Below, piece after piece: positions 18,801 through 26,700 of a stretch of 64,000 nucleotides of DNA. Where the stretch lies: positions 18,521 to 82,520 of the forward strand of contig JBGVDD010000028.1 in assembly GCA_045119215.1 (NCBI GenBank), in the 5' to 3' direction. The translations under genes and the position numbers were made by a program. This DNA comes from RUG11237 sp045119215. GTDB lineage: Bacteria > Bacillota > Clostridia > Lachnospirales > Lachnospiraceae. Each line of letters starts with the position of its first letter. The first letter of the stretch is position 1. A model generated the notes under the pieces. The model ran no database searches, had not been told where the DNA came from, and saw only the letters and a program-made list of their open reading frames with translations.

Positions 18801-19255
18801 GCTCCTGTGCTCCCCACTACACTGGCTATTTCCTCTAAAGATACATCACTGGTAAATGCTGTATTGATTCCTGCCTGGGCCAATTTAATTTTTATCTTAT
18901 CCACCACCGTAATAATTTCACTACTCTCCGTGTCTCCTACAGAATAACCTTCGCCAGATAGTACATTAAAGTCATTGATACTTAAGGTATTAGACAGAAC
19001 TGCCAGAGATTCTTTCTGGGCATCTATTTTTGATGACTCTGTAAATAGCCTATTCTCCATTATGGATTTCTTCTCTGTATCCTCTACCCCTAAAGTTAAA
19101 CTATTCTCACCTGCCTGGTAAGAAACATTTTTTACACCTTCCTCCTTTTCCATTTTTTTTAAGGTCTGATTTTTTACTTCCTTTTCTGTTTTTCCTATTC
19201 CAAAATCAGAAATTGCTGTCTTCTTCACTATATCCAGTATATTTTCTAATTTCAT
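15866..19255 (-). CDS. Large flagellar-locus protein (DUF6240-type) with FliK-like C-terminus
   Basis: 1129 aa from the ATG at 19255 (AAAGGAAG about 9 nt upstream; the frame is open to 19318 but the putative promoter lies there). No signal peptide or membrane helix. Mostly helical, with recurring segments of the type I-x-LxVxDxNVxxIMETLxLxxxLxxPLTEENF (LPVTEDNMKGIMETLALVSD, IPLTEKNFQTYMELSNISLP, FLVTEDTLEAAKWLVENG and others), spaced irregularly. The last 90 residues (NVSITMNCESYGKIAASFHVKADRI ... AFLRSLDREIKLAMAGDSY) resemble the FliK hook-length-control C-terminal domain. I know the family as DUF6240, beside flagellin in Lachnospiraceae. A FliK-like or assembly role is inference. Confidence 0.8.
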   Translation of the reverse strand: MKLENILDIVKKTAISDFGIGKTEKEVKNQTLKKMEKEEGVKNVSYQAGENSLTLGVEDTEKKSIMENRLFTESSKIDAQKESLAVLSNTLSINDFNVLSGEGYSVGDTESSEIITVVDKIKIKLAQAGINTAFTSDVSLEEIASVVGSTGAAYQVEGNLTEVFQNGIDEVEEFAADMKEIPSPIPMDFMDSAEGSSSYKEFTLTDNGREMSTQEQIEFIARTLVENDLPVTEDNMKGIMETLALVSDLDGLSEPGIKYMLDNQMDVTVENIYRAEYSSATRQNLKTPKYYTQDNTGYYARKPQDYQWQSLQPQIEKIIEQSGFLVTEDTLEAAKWLVENGIPLTEKNFQTYMELSNISLPVNTEEMLKNIIATMKNGKRPEQTGFETVQDFIEKAVTLQEDMKDISDQAIENILRSGKEMTLDNLRKEQKLIEKNPMAKFIHKDARDSQEITQNTIVARRQLEELRLKMTAEVSVRMMKQGISVETTKLSELVERLKAKEVEYTQKLFDDKGVEYTKENGQLYVETSEKLNLLKNMPMYALGRVATIPAPSLNEVFFVGQEVQTALEQAKQSYETMMTTPRQDMGDSIYKAFQNVGSMLDGIHMEHTTQNERAVKILAFNSMPITRENIMQVKVADQCVNQLMKQMTGDVTLELIRRGENPLDMDIYQLNDEVKGIKNQMSETTQEKYSEFLYKLEKTNGISQEERNAYIGIYRLFHQIEKSQGSVVGALIHQGAEVTLRNLISSVKTRAHKGMDVTVDDDFGGMKRKNPSEINMEQQIASGFSNGDSKEQNSSGHYEGQSYSNEEKQQQYYENLVATGLNQLDPEKLSKVRQVNNYNISLENFVNQLEELPENGDVNKELYQENMRQVQQARTVESSVLEMLLDFKQPVTVNHILAADSLMNQRGKMIKELMELSSKSLKKGKNKDKELLRAAERVTDQLISKEAAEAAYEELVDVEQSVVDDAMEDMTEYVELRSLKLLHSQIQLTGGLSREENYEVPIEIGNEMTSVNVKVIRGKKENGNVSITMNCESYGKIAASFHVKADRITGLLVSDTEKGHAFLRSLDREIKLAMAGDSYRVTKLNYAKSEQIDLNQFTEIERTEEESKVNTKALYQCAKQFIVLIKEKG

Positions 19256-19307
19256 TTCCTTACACTTCCTTTTACTTTCGTCAACTTGCACAATTTTATT
19301 GCTTTTT

Positions 19308-19335
19308 ATTTCGACCAAAACCTGTATTTTCTTTA
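19308..19335 (-). promoter_or_regulatory. Candidate sigma-28-type promoter of the large flagellar-locus gene
   Basis: Minus-strand TAAA at 19332-19335, 16-nt spacer, GTCGAAAT at 19308-19315 (5 of 8 match to GCCGATAA). It has the same spacing as the flagellin promoter, and it supports the downstream ATG at 19255 as the start. Confidence 0.5.
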
Positions 19336-19404
19336 GAACGGCTGGTTCTTTACAGTAAATATGTATAAAACTTATATTTTTATTAGTAAATTTGACAGAG
19401 ACTG

Positions 19405-19434
19405 TTGATTTTTTTATGTAGGAAATGTTACAAT
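19405..19434 (+). promoter_or_regulatory. Promoter of the 245-aa gene
   Basis: Plus-strand TTGATT (19405-19410), 18-nt spacer, TACAAT (19429-19434), about 55 nt before the start codon. Confidence 0.55.
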
Positions 19435-19488
19435 GTGCTTAAGAGAATATGAATTTTAATTGAAAACTCTCAAGGAAGGATTGAAAAA

Positions 19489-20226
19489 ATGGAATTATTA
19501 GCTATTAAAGAAGGAAAAGGAAAAGGTGTTTACATCTGTAACAACGAAGAAGAAAAGAATACTATTTTACACCAATTTATCGGATGCGAGAGTAAAATTT
19601 TTTCTGACAACCAAAAGGAAGCCGCATTAAGCTGGGCTAACGTAACTGAACTTAAGAAAATCAAAAAGCACGATTTTGTAAAGTTAATTGATCAGTATAA
19701 ACGTATGGGATTTGCCTATGTAACAATTGAAATGATTAATGGTGAAACCTTCTGTATTGTTCCTGATGATATTTATTACCTATCCACACTTTATGTTTTA
19801 AAATATAACGATTCATCAGAAAATTTCTATTTAAGCCAATATGGTGAAGAGCTTACATATGATGTATTTATGGAATACTTTAATGAGTTTAACGAAAAGA
19901 CACATGGAAAAAATACTGAATTTAAAGACTGTGTCCGTGACCTATTAAGTCGATATGATCACCCTATTATGAAAACACTAGAAAAAACAAAGGTTTCAGC
20001 TTTTGGTGATTTGATTCAACTTGGTACTTGCTGCCGTAACATTGATATTGAGTTTGGTGGAGCCTCTGGTTCTGGTACCAGAACCTATATCCAAAAGGAT
20101 ATCCTGGAGTACATTACCATCTCAATGCACAATATTGTTACTGTTACACCACATCGACTGGATTCTAAATTTGAAGTTACTGACAAAAATTTAGTTCGTG
20201 CTTTAACAGAATTAAAAGCTGAGTAA
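19489..20226 (+). CDS. Unrecognised cytoplasmic protein
   Basis: 245 aa; I do not recognise it. No membrane segment or signal peptide. Mixed alpha/beta composition with many aromatic residues; notable are a basic-flanked N-terminus (KEGKGKGVYICNNEEEKN), a C-terminal GGASGSGTRTYIQKDILEYI stretch and a paired CC at about residue 182. Good ribosome site (AAGGAAGG) and own promoter and terminator, so it is a monocistronic, probably real gene. It stands alone on the plus strand between the flagellar genes and the glycogen genes. Coding is well supported; function unknown. Confidence 0.8.
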   Translation: MELLAIKEGKGKGVYICNNEEEKNTILHQFIGCESKIFSDNQKEAALSWANVTELKKIKKHDFVKLIDQYKRMGFAYVTIEMINGETFCIVPDDIYYLSTLYVLKYNDSSENFYLSQYGEELTYDVFMEYFNEFNEKTHGKNTEFKDCVRDLLSRYDHPIMKTLEKTKVSAFGDLIQLGTCCRNIDIEFGGASGSGTRTYIQKDILEYITISMHNIVTVTPHRLDSKFEVTDKNLVRALTELKAE

Positions 20227-20242
20227 TCACTTCTATGAATGA

Positions 20243-20292
20243 AATGCCCCCAGAGCATCCTTACACTCAGGGGGCATTCTTTTTATTTTTTT
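20243..20292 (+). terminator. Terminator of the 245-aa gene
   Basis: Stem AATGCCCCC / GGGGGCATT (20243-20251 with 20270-20278), extended by AGAG/CTC pairing, followed by a T-rich run on the plus strand. Confidence 0.9.
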
Positions 20293-20921
20293 CGGTCTAT
20301 ACAATATGTCTTCGTATTTTTTTCTGGTCGGATATGAGTTAGTTCAGAAAGTAACTGTATTGTTTGCTTTCCATTTTCTTTTGCTTTTTTTATTTTTTTA
20401 TATTCATACCATTTTATTCTTCCTAAGGAGTAAAAAGCATATCTGGTACTCCCATGTTTTAATTCAATCATCAGTCTTAACTCTGTCAACTGGTACTTAT
20501 TCACATTTTTTCTTTTGTCATAAACACGGTCCAAAGAAAAACTATTTACTTCATTCAACTTAAAGATTTCATAATCTTTATCTTTTATGTAAAATAACCT
20601 ATTTACCTCATCAATGACTAATTTTCCATCTCTAGATAATTTTGTCTGCTTAAATTTTTCTCTTAAACGCTGATTGTTCTTTAGATACTCCAGCCTTTTT
20701 TTTGCTTGCTCTACAGTATAATTCTTTAGTATGGTGTTTTTTTCTTCCTGATTGTACTTCCACCCTGTCATTGTGAAGGCTCTTGGTTTTCTGGAAAAAC
20801 AAACATTCTTTAACTTTCCAACACATTCTCTGCATAAAAAACCGTCATATATAGAATAAAAATTATGAAACCTACCTTCTTTTGCACATATACTACAACG
20901 ACATCTGCTGCTATATTTCAT
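20283..20921 (-). CDS. Zinc-ribbon protein (DUF4428-like N-terminus), function unknown
   Basis: 212 aa. The N-terminus has C-x-C-x2-C ... C-x2-C (CRCSICAKEG ... FLCRECVGKL), a treble-clef-like zinc-binding pattern as in DUF4428 proteins. The middle is Lys-rich and helical (KKRLEYLKNNQRLREKFKQTK); the second half (about 100-190) predicts beta structure and resembles a PH-like or YokE-like fold only loosely. No membrane segment. It follows glgB by 31 bp on the same strand and may be co-transcribed, without a functional clue. Shares its 3' end with the opposite gene's terminator. Confidence 0.65.
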   Translation of the reverse strand: MKYSSRCRCSICAKEGRFHNFYSIYDGFLCRECVGKLKNVCFSRKPRAFTMTGWKYNQEEKNTILKNYTVEQAKKRLEYLKNNQRLREKFKQTKLSRDGKLVIDEVNRLFYIKDKDYEIFKLNEVNSFSLDRVYDKRKNVNKYQLTELRLMIELKHGSTRYAFYSLGRIKWYEYKKIKKAKENGKQTIQLLSELTHIRPEKNTKTYCIDRKK

Positions 20922-20952
20922 GTTCTATTCTCTTCTCCATTCGAAAAAGTTA

Positions 20953-22872
20953 TTAGAATGTTAAGATTGCTGCCTCATAAGGCTTTAGCGAAAATCCAAT
21001 GCTGTACGGCTTACCATCCTGTGCTTTTGCTACCGCTGTATAGTTTTCTTTTCGTTTACCACCGGTGCCGCCAAACTTTTTCTCATTGCTATCTAGTAAT
21101 AACTTATATACTTTCTTCTTTGACACACCAATTCGATAATCTTTCCATTCCATCGGTGTGAAGTTACACACAAACAACAAATTCTTCTTTCCGCTTTTTG
21201 ATTTTCTGGTAAATGTATATACTCCGTGGTAAGAGTCGTCTGCGTTATTCCACTCAAATCCCTGATACTCATCATCCATTTCGTACATAGCCGGATTAGT
21301 CTTATACAGCATTAATAACTCTTTCACCCATGCCTGCATTCCTGCATTCAGCTTATTTTCACCAATTAGATTCCAGTCCAATTCTCTCTCTTCGCTCCAC
21401 TCTCTCTCCTGACCAAATTCCTGTCCCATAAATAAGAGTTTCTTTCCTGGATGCCCAAACATAAAGGCATAGGCCCCCCTTAAATTCGCATACTTATCTG
21501 TAGCATAAGGAGATGGCATCTTATTTACCATAGCACATTTTAAATGAACTACCTCATCATGAGAAATAACATTAATATAGTTTTCTGAGTATTGGTATGT
21601 CATGGCAAAAGTCAATTTATTATGATTATCCTTCCTAAAGTAAGGATCTAGTTTCATATAGTCTAAGAAATCGTGCATCCATCCCATATTCCATTTATGA
21701 GTAAAGCCCAGTCCATCATCTTCCGGAGTGCTAGTCACCTTTGGCCATGCTGTAGACTCTTCCGCAATCATTGCCACCCCCTGATTACGTCCTGTAACAA
21801 TAGAATTTAAATGTTTAAAGAATTCTATTGCTTCTAAATTCTTGTTTCCTCCATATTTATTTGGAACCCACTGACCATCTCTTTTCCCGTAATCAAGGTA
21901 CAGCATAGATGCTACTGCATCTACTCTTAATCCATCTACATGATATTGTTCAATCCAGAATAATGCATTGGAAATCAAAAAGTTTCTCACTTCATTCTTT
22001 CCAAAATCAAAAATCTTTGTTCCCCAATCCGGATGTTCTCCTTTTCTAGGATCAGCATATTCATAAACACAAGTACCATCAAAATTAGCAAGCCCATGAG
22101 CATCCTTTGGAAAATGAGCTGGCACCCAGTCAAGGATAACTCCAATATTGTGTTTATGCATATAATCTATAAAGTACATAAAATCCTGTGGCGTTCCATA
22201 TCTGGATGTTGGTGCAAAATATCCTGTTACCTGATATCCCCATGAACCATCAAAAGGATGCTCTGCAATTCCCATTAATTCTACGTGAGTATATCCCATA
22301 TCCGTAACATAATCCACTAATGAATGAGCCAGTTCCTTATAATTGTAAAATCCGTCTTCGTCCCCATCCTTTGCAGGATGCTTCATCCATGAGCCAGGAT
22401 GGATTTCATAAATTGACATAGGAGACTTCTTATTGTCAAACTTTTGTCTCTTATTAAGCCAAGTTTTATCCCCCCAACAATATTTTGTAATGTCCGTTAT
22501 CCTGGAAGCTGTTCCAGGACGTTTCTCCGCGTAATTGGCAAATGGATCTGCTTTATACAGTACCTCACCTGTTTTCGTTGTAATTTGAAATTTATACAAA
22601 TCACCAAGTTTTGCATTTGGCAAAAATGTCTCCCAAATTCCCAGGGGAGCTTTTCGAACCATAATCCCTTCATAACCATTCCACATATTAAAATCACCAA
22701 CTACACTTACATAAGCCGCATTTGGTGCCCACACCGCAAAATGTACTCCCTTCTGCCCATCAATCTCCATAATATGTGCCCCAAGTTTTTTGAATATATC
22801 ATAATGTGTACCCTGTCCAAACAAATATTGATCTAACTCTGTCACGAATCTTTCATCATCATAATTAATCAT
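20953..22872 (-). CDS. glgB: 1,4-alpha-glucan branching enzyme GlgB
   Basis: 639 aa from the ATG at 22872 (AGGGTGG upstream; a GTG 12 nt earlier lacks a ribosome site). Introduces alpha-1,6 branches into glycogen in the cytosol. The CBM48 N-domain (FAVWAPNAAYVSVVGDFNMWNG) is followed by the GH13 barrel: DWVPAHFP (region I), GLRVDAVASMLYLDY with the nucleophile Asp (II), MIAEEST with the acid/base Glu (III) and NVISHDEVVHLK (IV). LFMGQEFGQEREW is typical of branching enzymes. C-terminal all-beta domain complete. No other glycogen synthesis gene is in the window; pullulanase (38370-40382) is a related debranching function. Confidence 0.96.
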   Translation of the reverse strand: MINYDDERFVTELDQYLFGQGTHYDIFKKLGAHIMEIDGQKGVHFAVWAPNAAYVSVVGDFNMWNGYEGIMVRKAPLGIWETFLPNAKLGDLYKFQITTKTGEVLYKADPFANYAEKRPGTASRITDITKYCWGDKTWLNKRQKFDNKKSPMSIYEIHPGSWMKHPAKDGDEDGFYNYKELAHSLVDYVTDMGYTHVELMGIAEHPFDGSWGYQVTGYFAPTSRYGTPQDFMYFIDYMHKHNIGVILDWVPAHFPKDAHGLANFDGTCVYEYADPRKGEHPDWGTKIFDFGKNEVRNFLISNALFWIEQYHVDGLRVDAVASMLYLDYGKRDGQWVPNKYGGNKNLEAIEFFKHLNSIVTGRNQGVAMIAEESTAWPKVTSTPEDDGLGFTHKWNMGWMHDFLDYMKLDPYFRKDNHNKLTFAMTYQYSENYINVISHDEVVHLKCAMVNKMPSPYATDKYANLRGAYAFMFGHPGKKLLFMGQEFGQEREWSEERELDWNLIGENKLNAGMQAWVKELLMLYKTNPAMYEMDDEYQGFEWNNADDSYHGVYTFTRKSKSGKKNLLFVCNFTPMEWKDYRIGVSKKKVYKLLLDSNEKKFGGTGGKRKENYTAVAKAQDGKPYSIGFSLKPYEAAILTF

Positions 22873-22885
22873 AATCTCTACCACC

Positions 22886-23068
22886 CTATTTCAATTTTAT
22901 TATCATTCCTGTACAAGCTGGCATACATATTTCCAGCTTGTTATCCACTATTTTAATTTCTTCTGCTGTAATTAAATCTTTTTCAGACACTGCCACTTCA
23001 TACCATTTTCCCGTTCTATTCTCCTCCTTATATTCACTTTTTTGTAAATCATTATGTATAAATACCAT
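22886..23068 (-). pseudogene. Remnant C-terminus of a GH13 alpha-amylase-type enzyme
   Basis: 60-codon open frame squeezed between tetR (17-bp overlap) and glgB (13 bp before its ATG). The translation starts MVFIHN and ends with KWYEVAVSEKDLITAEEIKI, then DNKLEICMPACTGMIIKL. That is the usual last beta-sheet domain of GH13 enzymes (DLLTGE-type loop, xPAxSGxVLxL end). There is no catalytic part. The simplest reading is that a deletion joined the end of tetR to the tail of a lost amylase gene. It could still be a translated small protein. Judged by pattern only. Confidence 0.45.
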
Positions 23069-23624
23069 ACATAAACTGTTTCACTAGATTCATACTAATC
23101 TGATCTATATCTGTGTCCTGGCAATCGGTTTCTAAATAGTACATAAGATAATAATTTACAACCCCTTCGAACCCAGAAGCAAATTGCTGCTGTCTTCCAT
23201 TCATATTCGTCAATTTTTCCGAAGCATCATGAAATATTTTTACAATTATTTCATTAATTTTTATCATATAAGGTCTAACCGCCTGGTATGTATCGTTTTC
23301 TCTGGCTGAGTACATCAATGAAAGCGCAAATATATACATCTTTCTATTTTCCAACGCCATATTCAATTGTTCCTTACAGGCTCTATGAAGTGTTGCTGAA
23401 ATATCCCCACGGTACTGTGCCGCTGCCTCAAACCTTTCCAGATACGGTTCAAAAAATCGCTCTAAAATACTCTCCAGCAAACCATATTTACTTTTGAAAT
23501 AGTAATACATGGTAGGTTTTGTCATTCCTGCTTTTTCAACAATTTCCTGCACCCCAACAGCATCATATCCCTTTTGGTAAAATAGTTCTGTTGCACATTC
23601 TAGCAATTTTTCTCGATTGTCCAT
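23052..23624 (-). CDS. TetR/AcrR family transcriptional regulator
   Basis: 190 aa. Classic TetR N-terminus: helix 1 REKLLECATELFYQKGYDAVGVQEIVEKAGMTKPTMYYYFKSKYGLLESIL (about 3-53) contains the complete helix-turn-helix. The C-terminal ligand domain is unassigned. The strong promoter in front of it carries a 16-bp palindrome over the spacer and -10, so it is very likely autoregulated. It precedes glgB on the same strand after a 180-bp gap holding a GH13 remnant, so it might once have controlled carbohydrate genes. A second exact operator lies between mnmE and mtnN at 59991. Confidence 0.92.
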   Translation of the reverse strand: MDNREKLLECATELFYQKGYDAVGVQEIVEKAGMTKPTMYYYFKSKYGLLESILERFFEPYLERFEAAAQYRGDISATLHRACKEQLNMALENRKMYIFALSLMYSARENDTYQAVRPYMIKINEIIVKIFHDASEKLTNMNGRQQQFASGFEGVVNYYLMYYLETDCQDTDIDQISMNLVKQFMYGIYT

Positions 23625-23653
23625 AGCTTCCCTCCCACTATTTCTTCTCGTTA

Positions 23654-23683
23654 ATTATACCAATCGGTATATACTTATGTCAA
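23654..23683 (-). promoter_or_regulatory. tetR promoter, both hexamers consensus
   Basis: Minus-strand TTGACA (23678-23683), 18-nt spacer, TATAAT (23654-23659). The spacer and -10 hold the operator at 23656-23671. Confidence 0.88.
23656..23671. promoter_or_regulatory. TetR operator, 16-bp perfect palindrome
   Basis: TATACCAATCGGTATA (arms TATACC/GGTATA, 4-bp centre AATC). It overlaps the spacer and -10 of the tetR promoter, the classic autorepression position. The same 16-mer recurs as its reverse complement at 59991-60006. Confidence 0.8.
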
Positions 23684-23687
23684 GGCA

Positions 23688-23726
23688 AAAAAGCCGAATG
23701 AGTGAAATCAACCCATTCGGCTTTTT
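23688..23726. terminator. Bidirectional terminator after the acidic AAA gene
   Basis: 13-bp perfect stem AAAAAGCCGAATG / CATTCGGCTTTTT, immediately after the stop codon of the gene ending at 23728 and just upstream of the tetR promoter. Confidence 0.92.
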
Positions 23727-23727
23727 G

Positions 23728-26700
23728 CTATATAAAATCTTTTTCTTGTATAACTGTTTCGTTTGTTTTTTCTTTTTTTCTTGAAAAGAAGCTACTCAAA
23801 GAACTTTTACTCTTTTTTCTCTTTTTTGCTTTTTCCATTGCTTCATTAATCAACTCTTTTACATGATATAAGGTTGGAATAACTTCGGACTGATACTGCA
23901 TTTCTGCCAGTTTGCTATATAATGCAAGTACCCCCATTTCATCTATGGTACATCCCATTTCTGTTGCGTAGGAATGTGCAAATGCAACTAAATCTGTGTT
24001 GGTATAAGGTGGTAAGTCAATGATTGCCGGGAATTTCTCCCTAAATCTATTATCCATCTCCAATAACAACATCATTCGTTCCCTGGAATCTTCCAAAATA
24101 ACCAACAGTTTTCCTTCTGTGTTCTCCAATGCCGCGGAAAACTTTCGAACAGTGTCTGCTGTCATAGAGGCAGCTTCCTCCACAATCAGAACCCCTCCTA
24201 CGCTATTGTCAATTACCTCCTGCATAGGTTTCGAATTCATAGCTTCACCAGTAATTCTTGCTACTTTATTTCCAGTAATATTTTTTGAACGTTTTGCCGC
24301 TTTAATAATATCTACTGCTAATGTAGTCTTGCCAGTAGCTGCATCACCCATAATGATTACATTACCCTGGTCGGAGATTTCTTCTATTTTATCAATTGCA
24401 TCAAGTATTTGCTCGCTGACACCATCAATTTCTGTAAAATACTTAAATAACTTTTTGAAACTTTCAGCATTTTCCTCTAATACAAATGGCTCATTGTCTT
24501 CCTTGTCCTCTCCAGCTATGTCACCTATACCTTCTGGTAAAGAATTTTGAATTTCTGATGTTATTTCACCAACAGCATCCTGAATTTTTTCTTCTTCCTG
24601 GTAGTCTTCAACTTCCTCTTCTTCCTGGTAGTCTTCAACTTCCTCTTCTTCCTGGTAGTCTTCGACTTCCTCTTCTTCCTGGTAGTCTTCAACTTCCTCT
24701 TCTTCCTGGTAGTCTTCAACTTCCTCTTCTTCCTGGTAGTCTTCAACTTCCTCTTCTTCCTGGTAGTCTTCGACTTCCTCTTCTTCCTGGTAGTCTTCGA
24801 CTTCCTCTTCTTCCTGATAGTCTTCGACTTCCTCCTCTTCCTGGTAGTCTTCGGCTTCCTCTTCTTCCTGGTAGTCTTCAGCTTCCTCCAGCTCTACTGT
24901 CTCATATTCAGGTCCACGTTCCTCATCCATGAAGATATTCTCAAACTCTGCCTCTTCTTCCATATCTTCATCTAACTCACCTTTGTCTGTGTAACCTTGT
25001 GACCAGTACTCATATTCATCTTTTATTCCAGTTTGATTTTCTTCAGACACTACCTCTTCATTTTGAGAATCTTCTTCATTCTTCTCCATGGATTGTAATG
25101 CTGCCTGCGCCGCACGCATAATAGCATCTTCTAAATCTTGGAAGTTTTCTATTTCCTTTTGTTCTTTTTCTTCTCCCAAACTTAAATCTGCATCTTCCTT
25201 AAGGTCATCTTCAATACAATCTGTTTTCTCAGAATCCTGGCTTTCATCATCCCCATACAACTCCCTTTCATATGAATCATCTGGTTCATCCATCTCTTCT
25301 TTCTCTTTCAGATTGTCCTGTAACTGATTTAAAGCTGCATAGATTTCATCATTCAAAGCCGCCTCATCCAGGTCATCTTCTACGTCCTCGAACTCCTTCA
25401 ACTGATTTAGGGCTGCATAAATTTCATCGTTTAGAGCTGCTTCCTCTTCCTCAATTTCAGATTTTTCCAATTCTGATTCTTCAACTTCTTCCTGGGTTTC
25501 AGATTCTTCTAGCTCTGGTTCTTCAATTTCTTCAACTTCTTCACGGGTTTCAAATTCTTCCAGTTCTGGTTCTTCAATTTCTTCAATTTCTTCCTGAGTT
25601 TCAGATTCTTCCAGTTCTGGTTCTTCAGCTTCTTCGTTTTCTTCCTGGGTTTCAGATTCTTCCAGTTCTGGTTCTTCAATTTCTTCTACTTCTTCACGGG
25701 TTTCAGATTCTTCCAGTTCTGGTTCTTCAATTTCTTCGTTTTCTTCCTGGATTTCAGCCTCTTCCAGTTCTGGTTCTTCAGCTTCTTCTATTTCTTCTTC
25801 CGGGGTTTCAAATTCTAATTCTGGCTCTTGATTCTCTTCTACTTCAATCTCAATTTCAGCCTCTTCCAGCTCTGGTTCTTCAGCTTCTTCTACTTCTTCC
25901 CGGATTTCAGCCTCTTCCAGTTCTGGTTCTTGGTTTTCTTCTACTTCAATGTCAGATTCTTCCAGTTCTGTTTTCTCTGCTACATTTTGTCCTTCTTTTA
26001 TTTCTTTCAGAGCCGCATAAATTTCCTCGCTTAAGGATTCCTCTTTTCTTTTTTCATATCTGTTTGCACCAGTTACTCCACGAAGATTTTCATACAATTC
26101 CTCATCAATTTCTTCTGCCTCTGCCTGAAGTATCTCTTCTTCCCGAATACGCCTTTGTTCCTCAATTTTCTCTCGGTCTTCCTCGTTATAGAAAATATCT
26201 GCAGGTTCCAACATCTGATCTAGAGCTGCAAACAACTCCTCTGTTTCATCTTCGCTTTGTGCTTTTATTACTTCTAGTGCTTTTACTACGTCATCATCAT
26301 AGTAACCATCTTCTCCGCTAATTTCATCAGCTGCAATCTCTTCCAACGCAATATTTGGTTCTTCAAACGGTATTTCCTGGACCTCTGTTTCCAGATTTCC
26401 GTCAACTTCCAAATCTGCTCCCCTGTCTTCTTCAAAAGAAACTTTTTCGGCAACTTCATCCTTTTTTGCAGCTTCTTTCTTGATTCTTTCCCACTCCTGT
26501 AGTACCTCCTCGATACTTAACTGACTGGTCAATTGTTTTGTGAGAATATCCTTCTCTGATACAGCACTCGTTATCTGCTCTTTTCCGTTTTCCTCTAAAT
26601 CTGCCTGTTCCTGATTCACCTCCTCGTGAACTGCTTCAATGGCCTCCACAATTTCTTTGGATGGCACAACTTTTGTTGTATCACCCTTTTCTGCTACTCC

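Noticed and set aside
111..23624. Signs of prophage, insertion sequence or integrative element
   Set aside because: No transposase, integrase, phage gene, target duplication or att-like repeat was found here or in the rest of the window; the tRNA-Arg gene is not followed by an integrase.
24589..24890. Possible CRISPR-like array
   Set aside because: Units are contiguous 27-bp repeats without spacers, in frame with the acidic protein. No CRISPR array or cas gene is seen in the window.
24486..26321. Long plus-strand frames rich in Leu/Pro opposite the acidic gene
   Set aside because: They are the reverse reading of GAA/GAG repeats; no ribosome sites; the minus-strand frame is continuous with recognisable domains at both ends.
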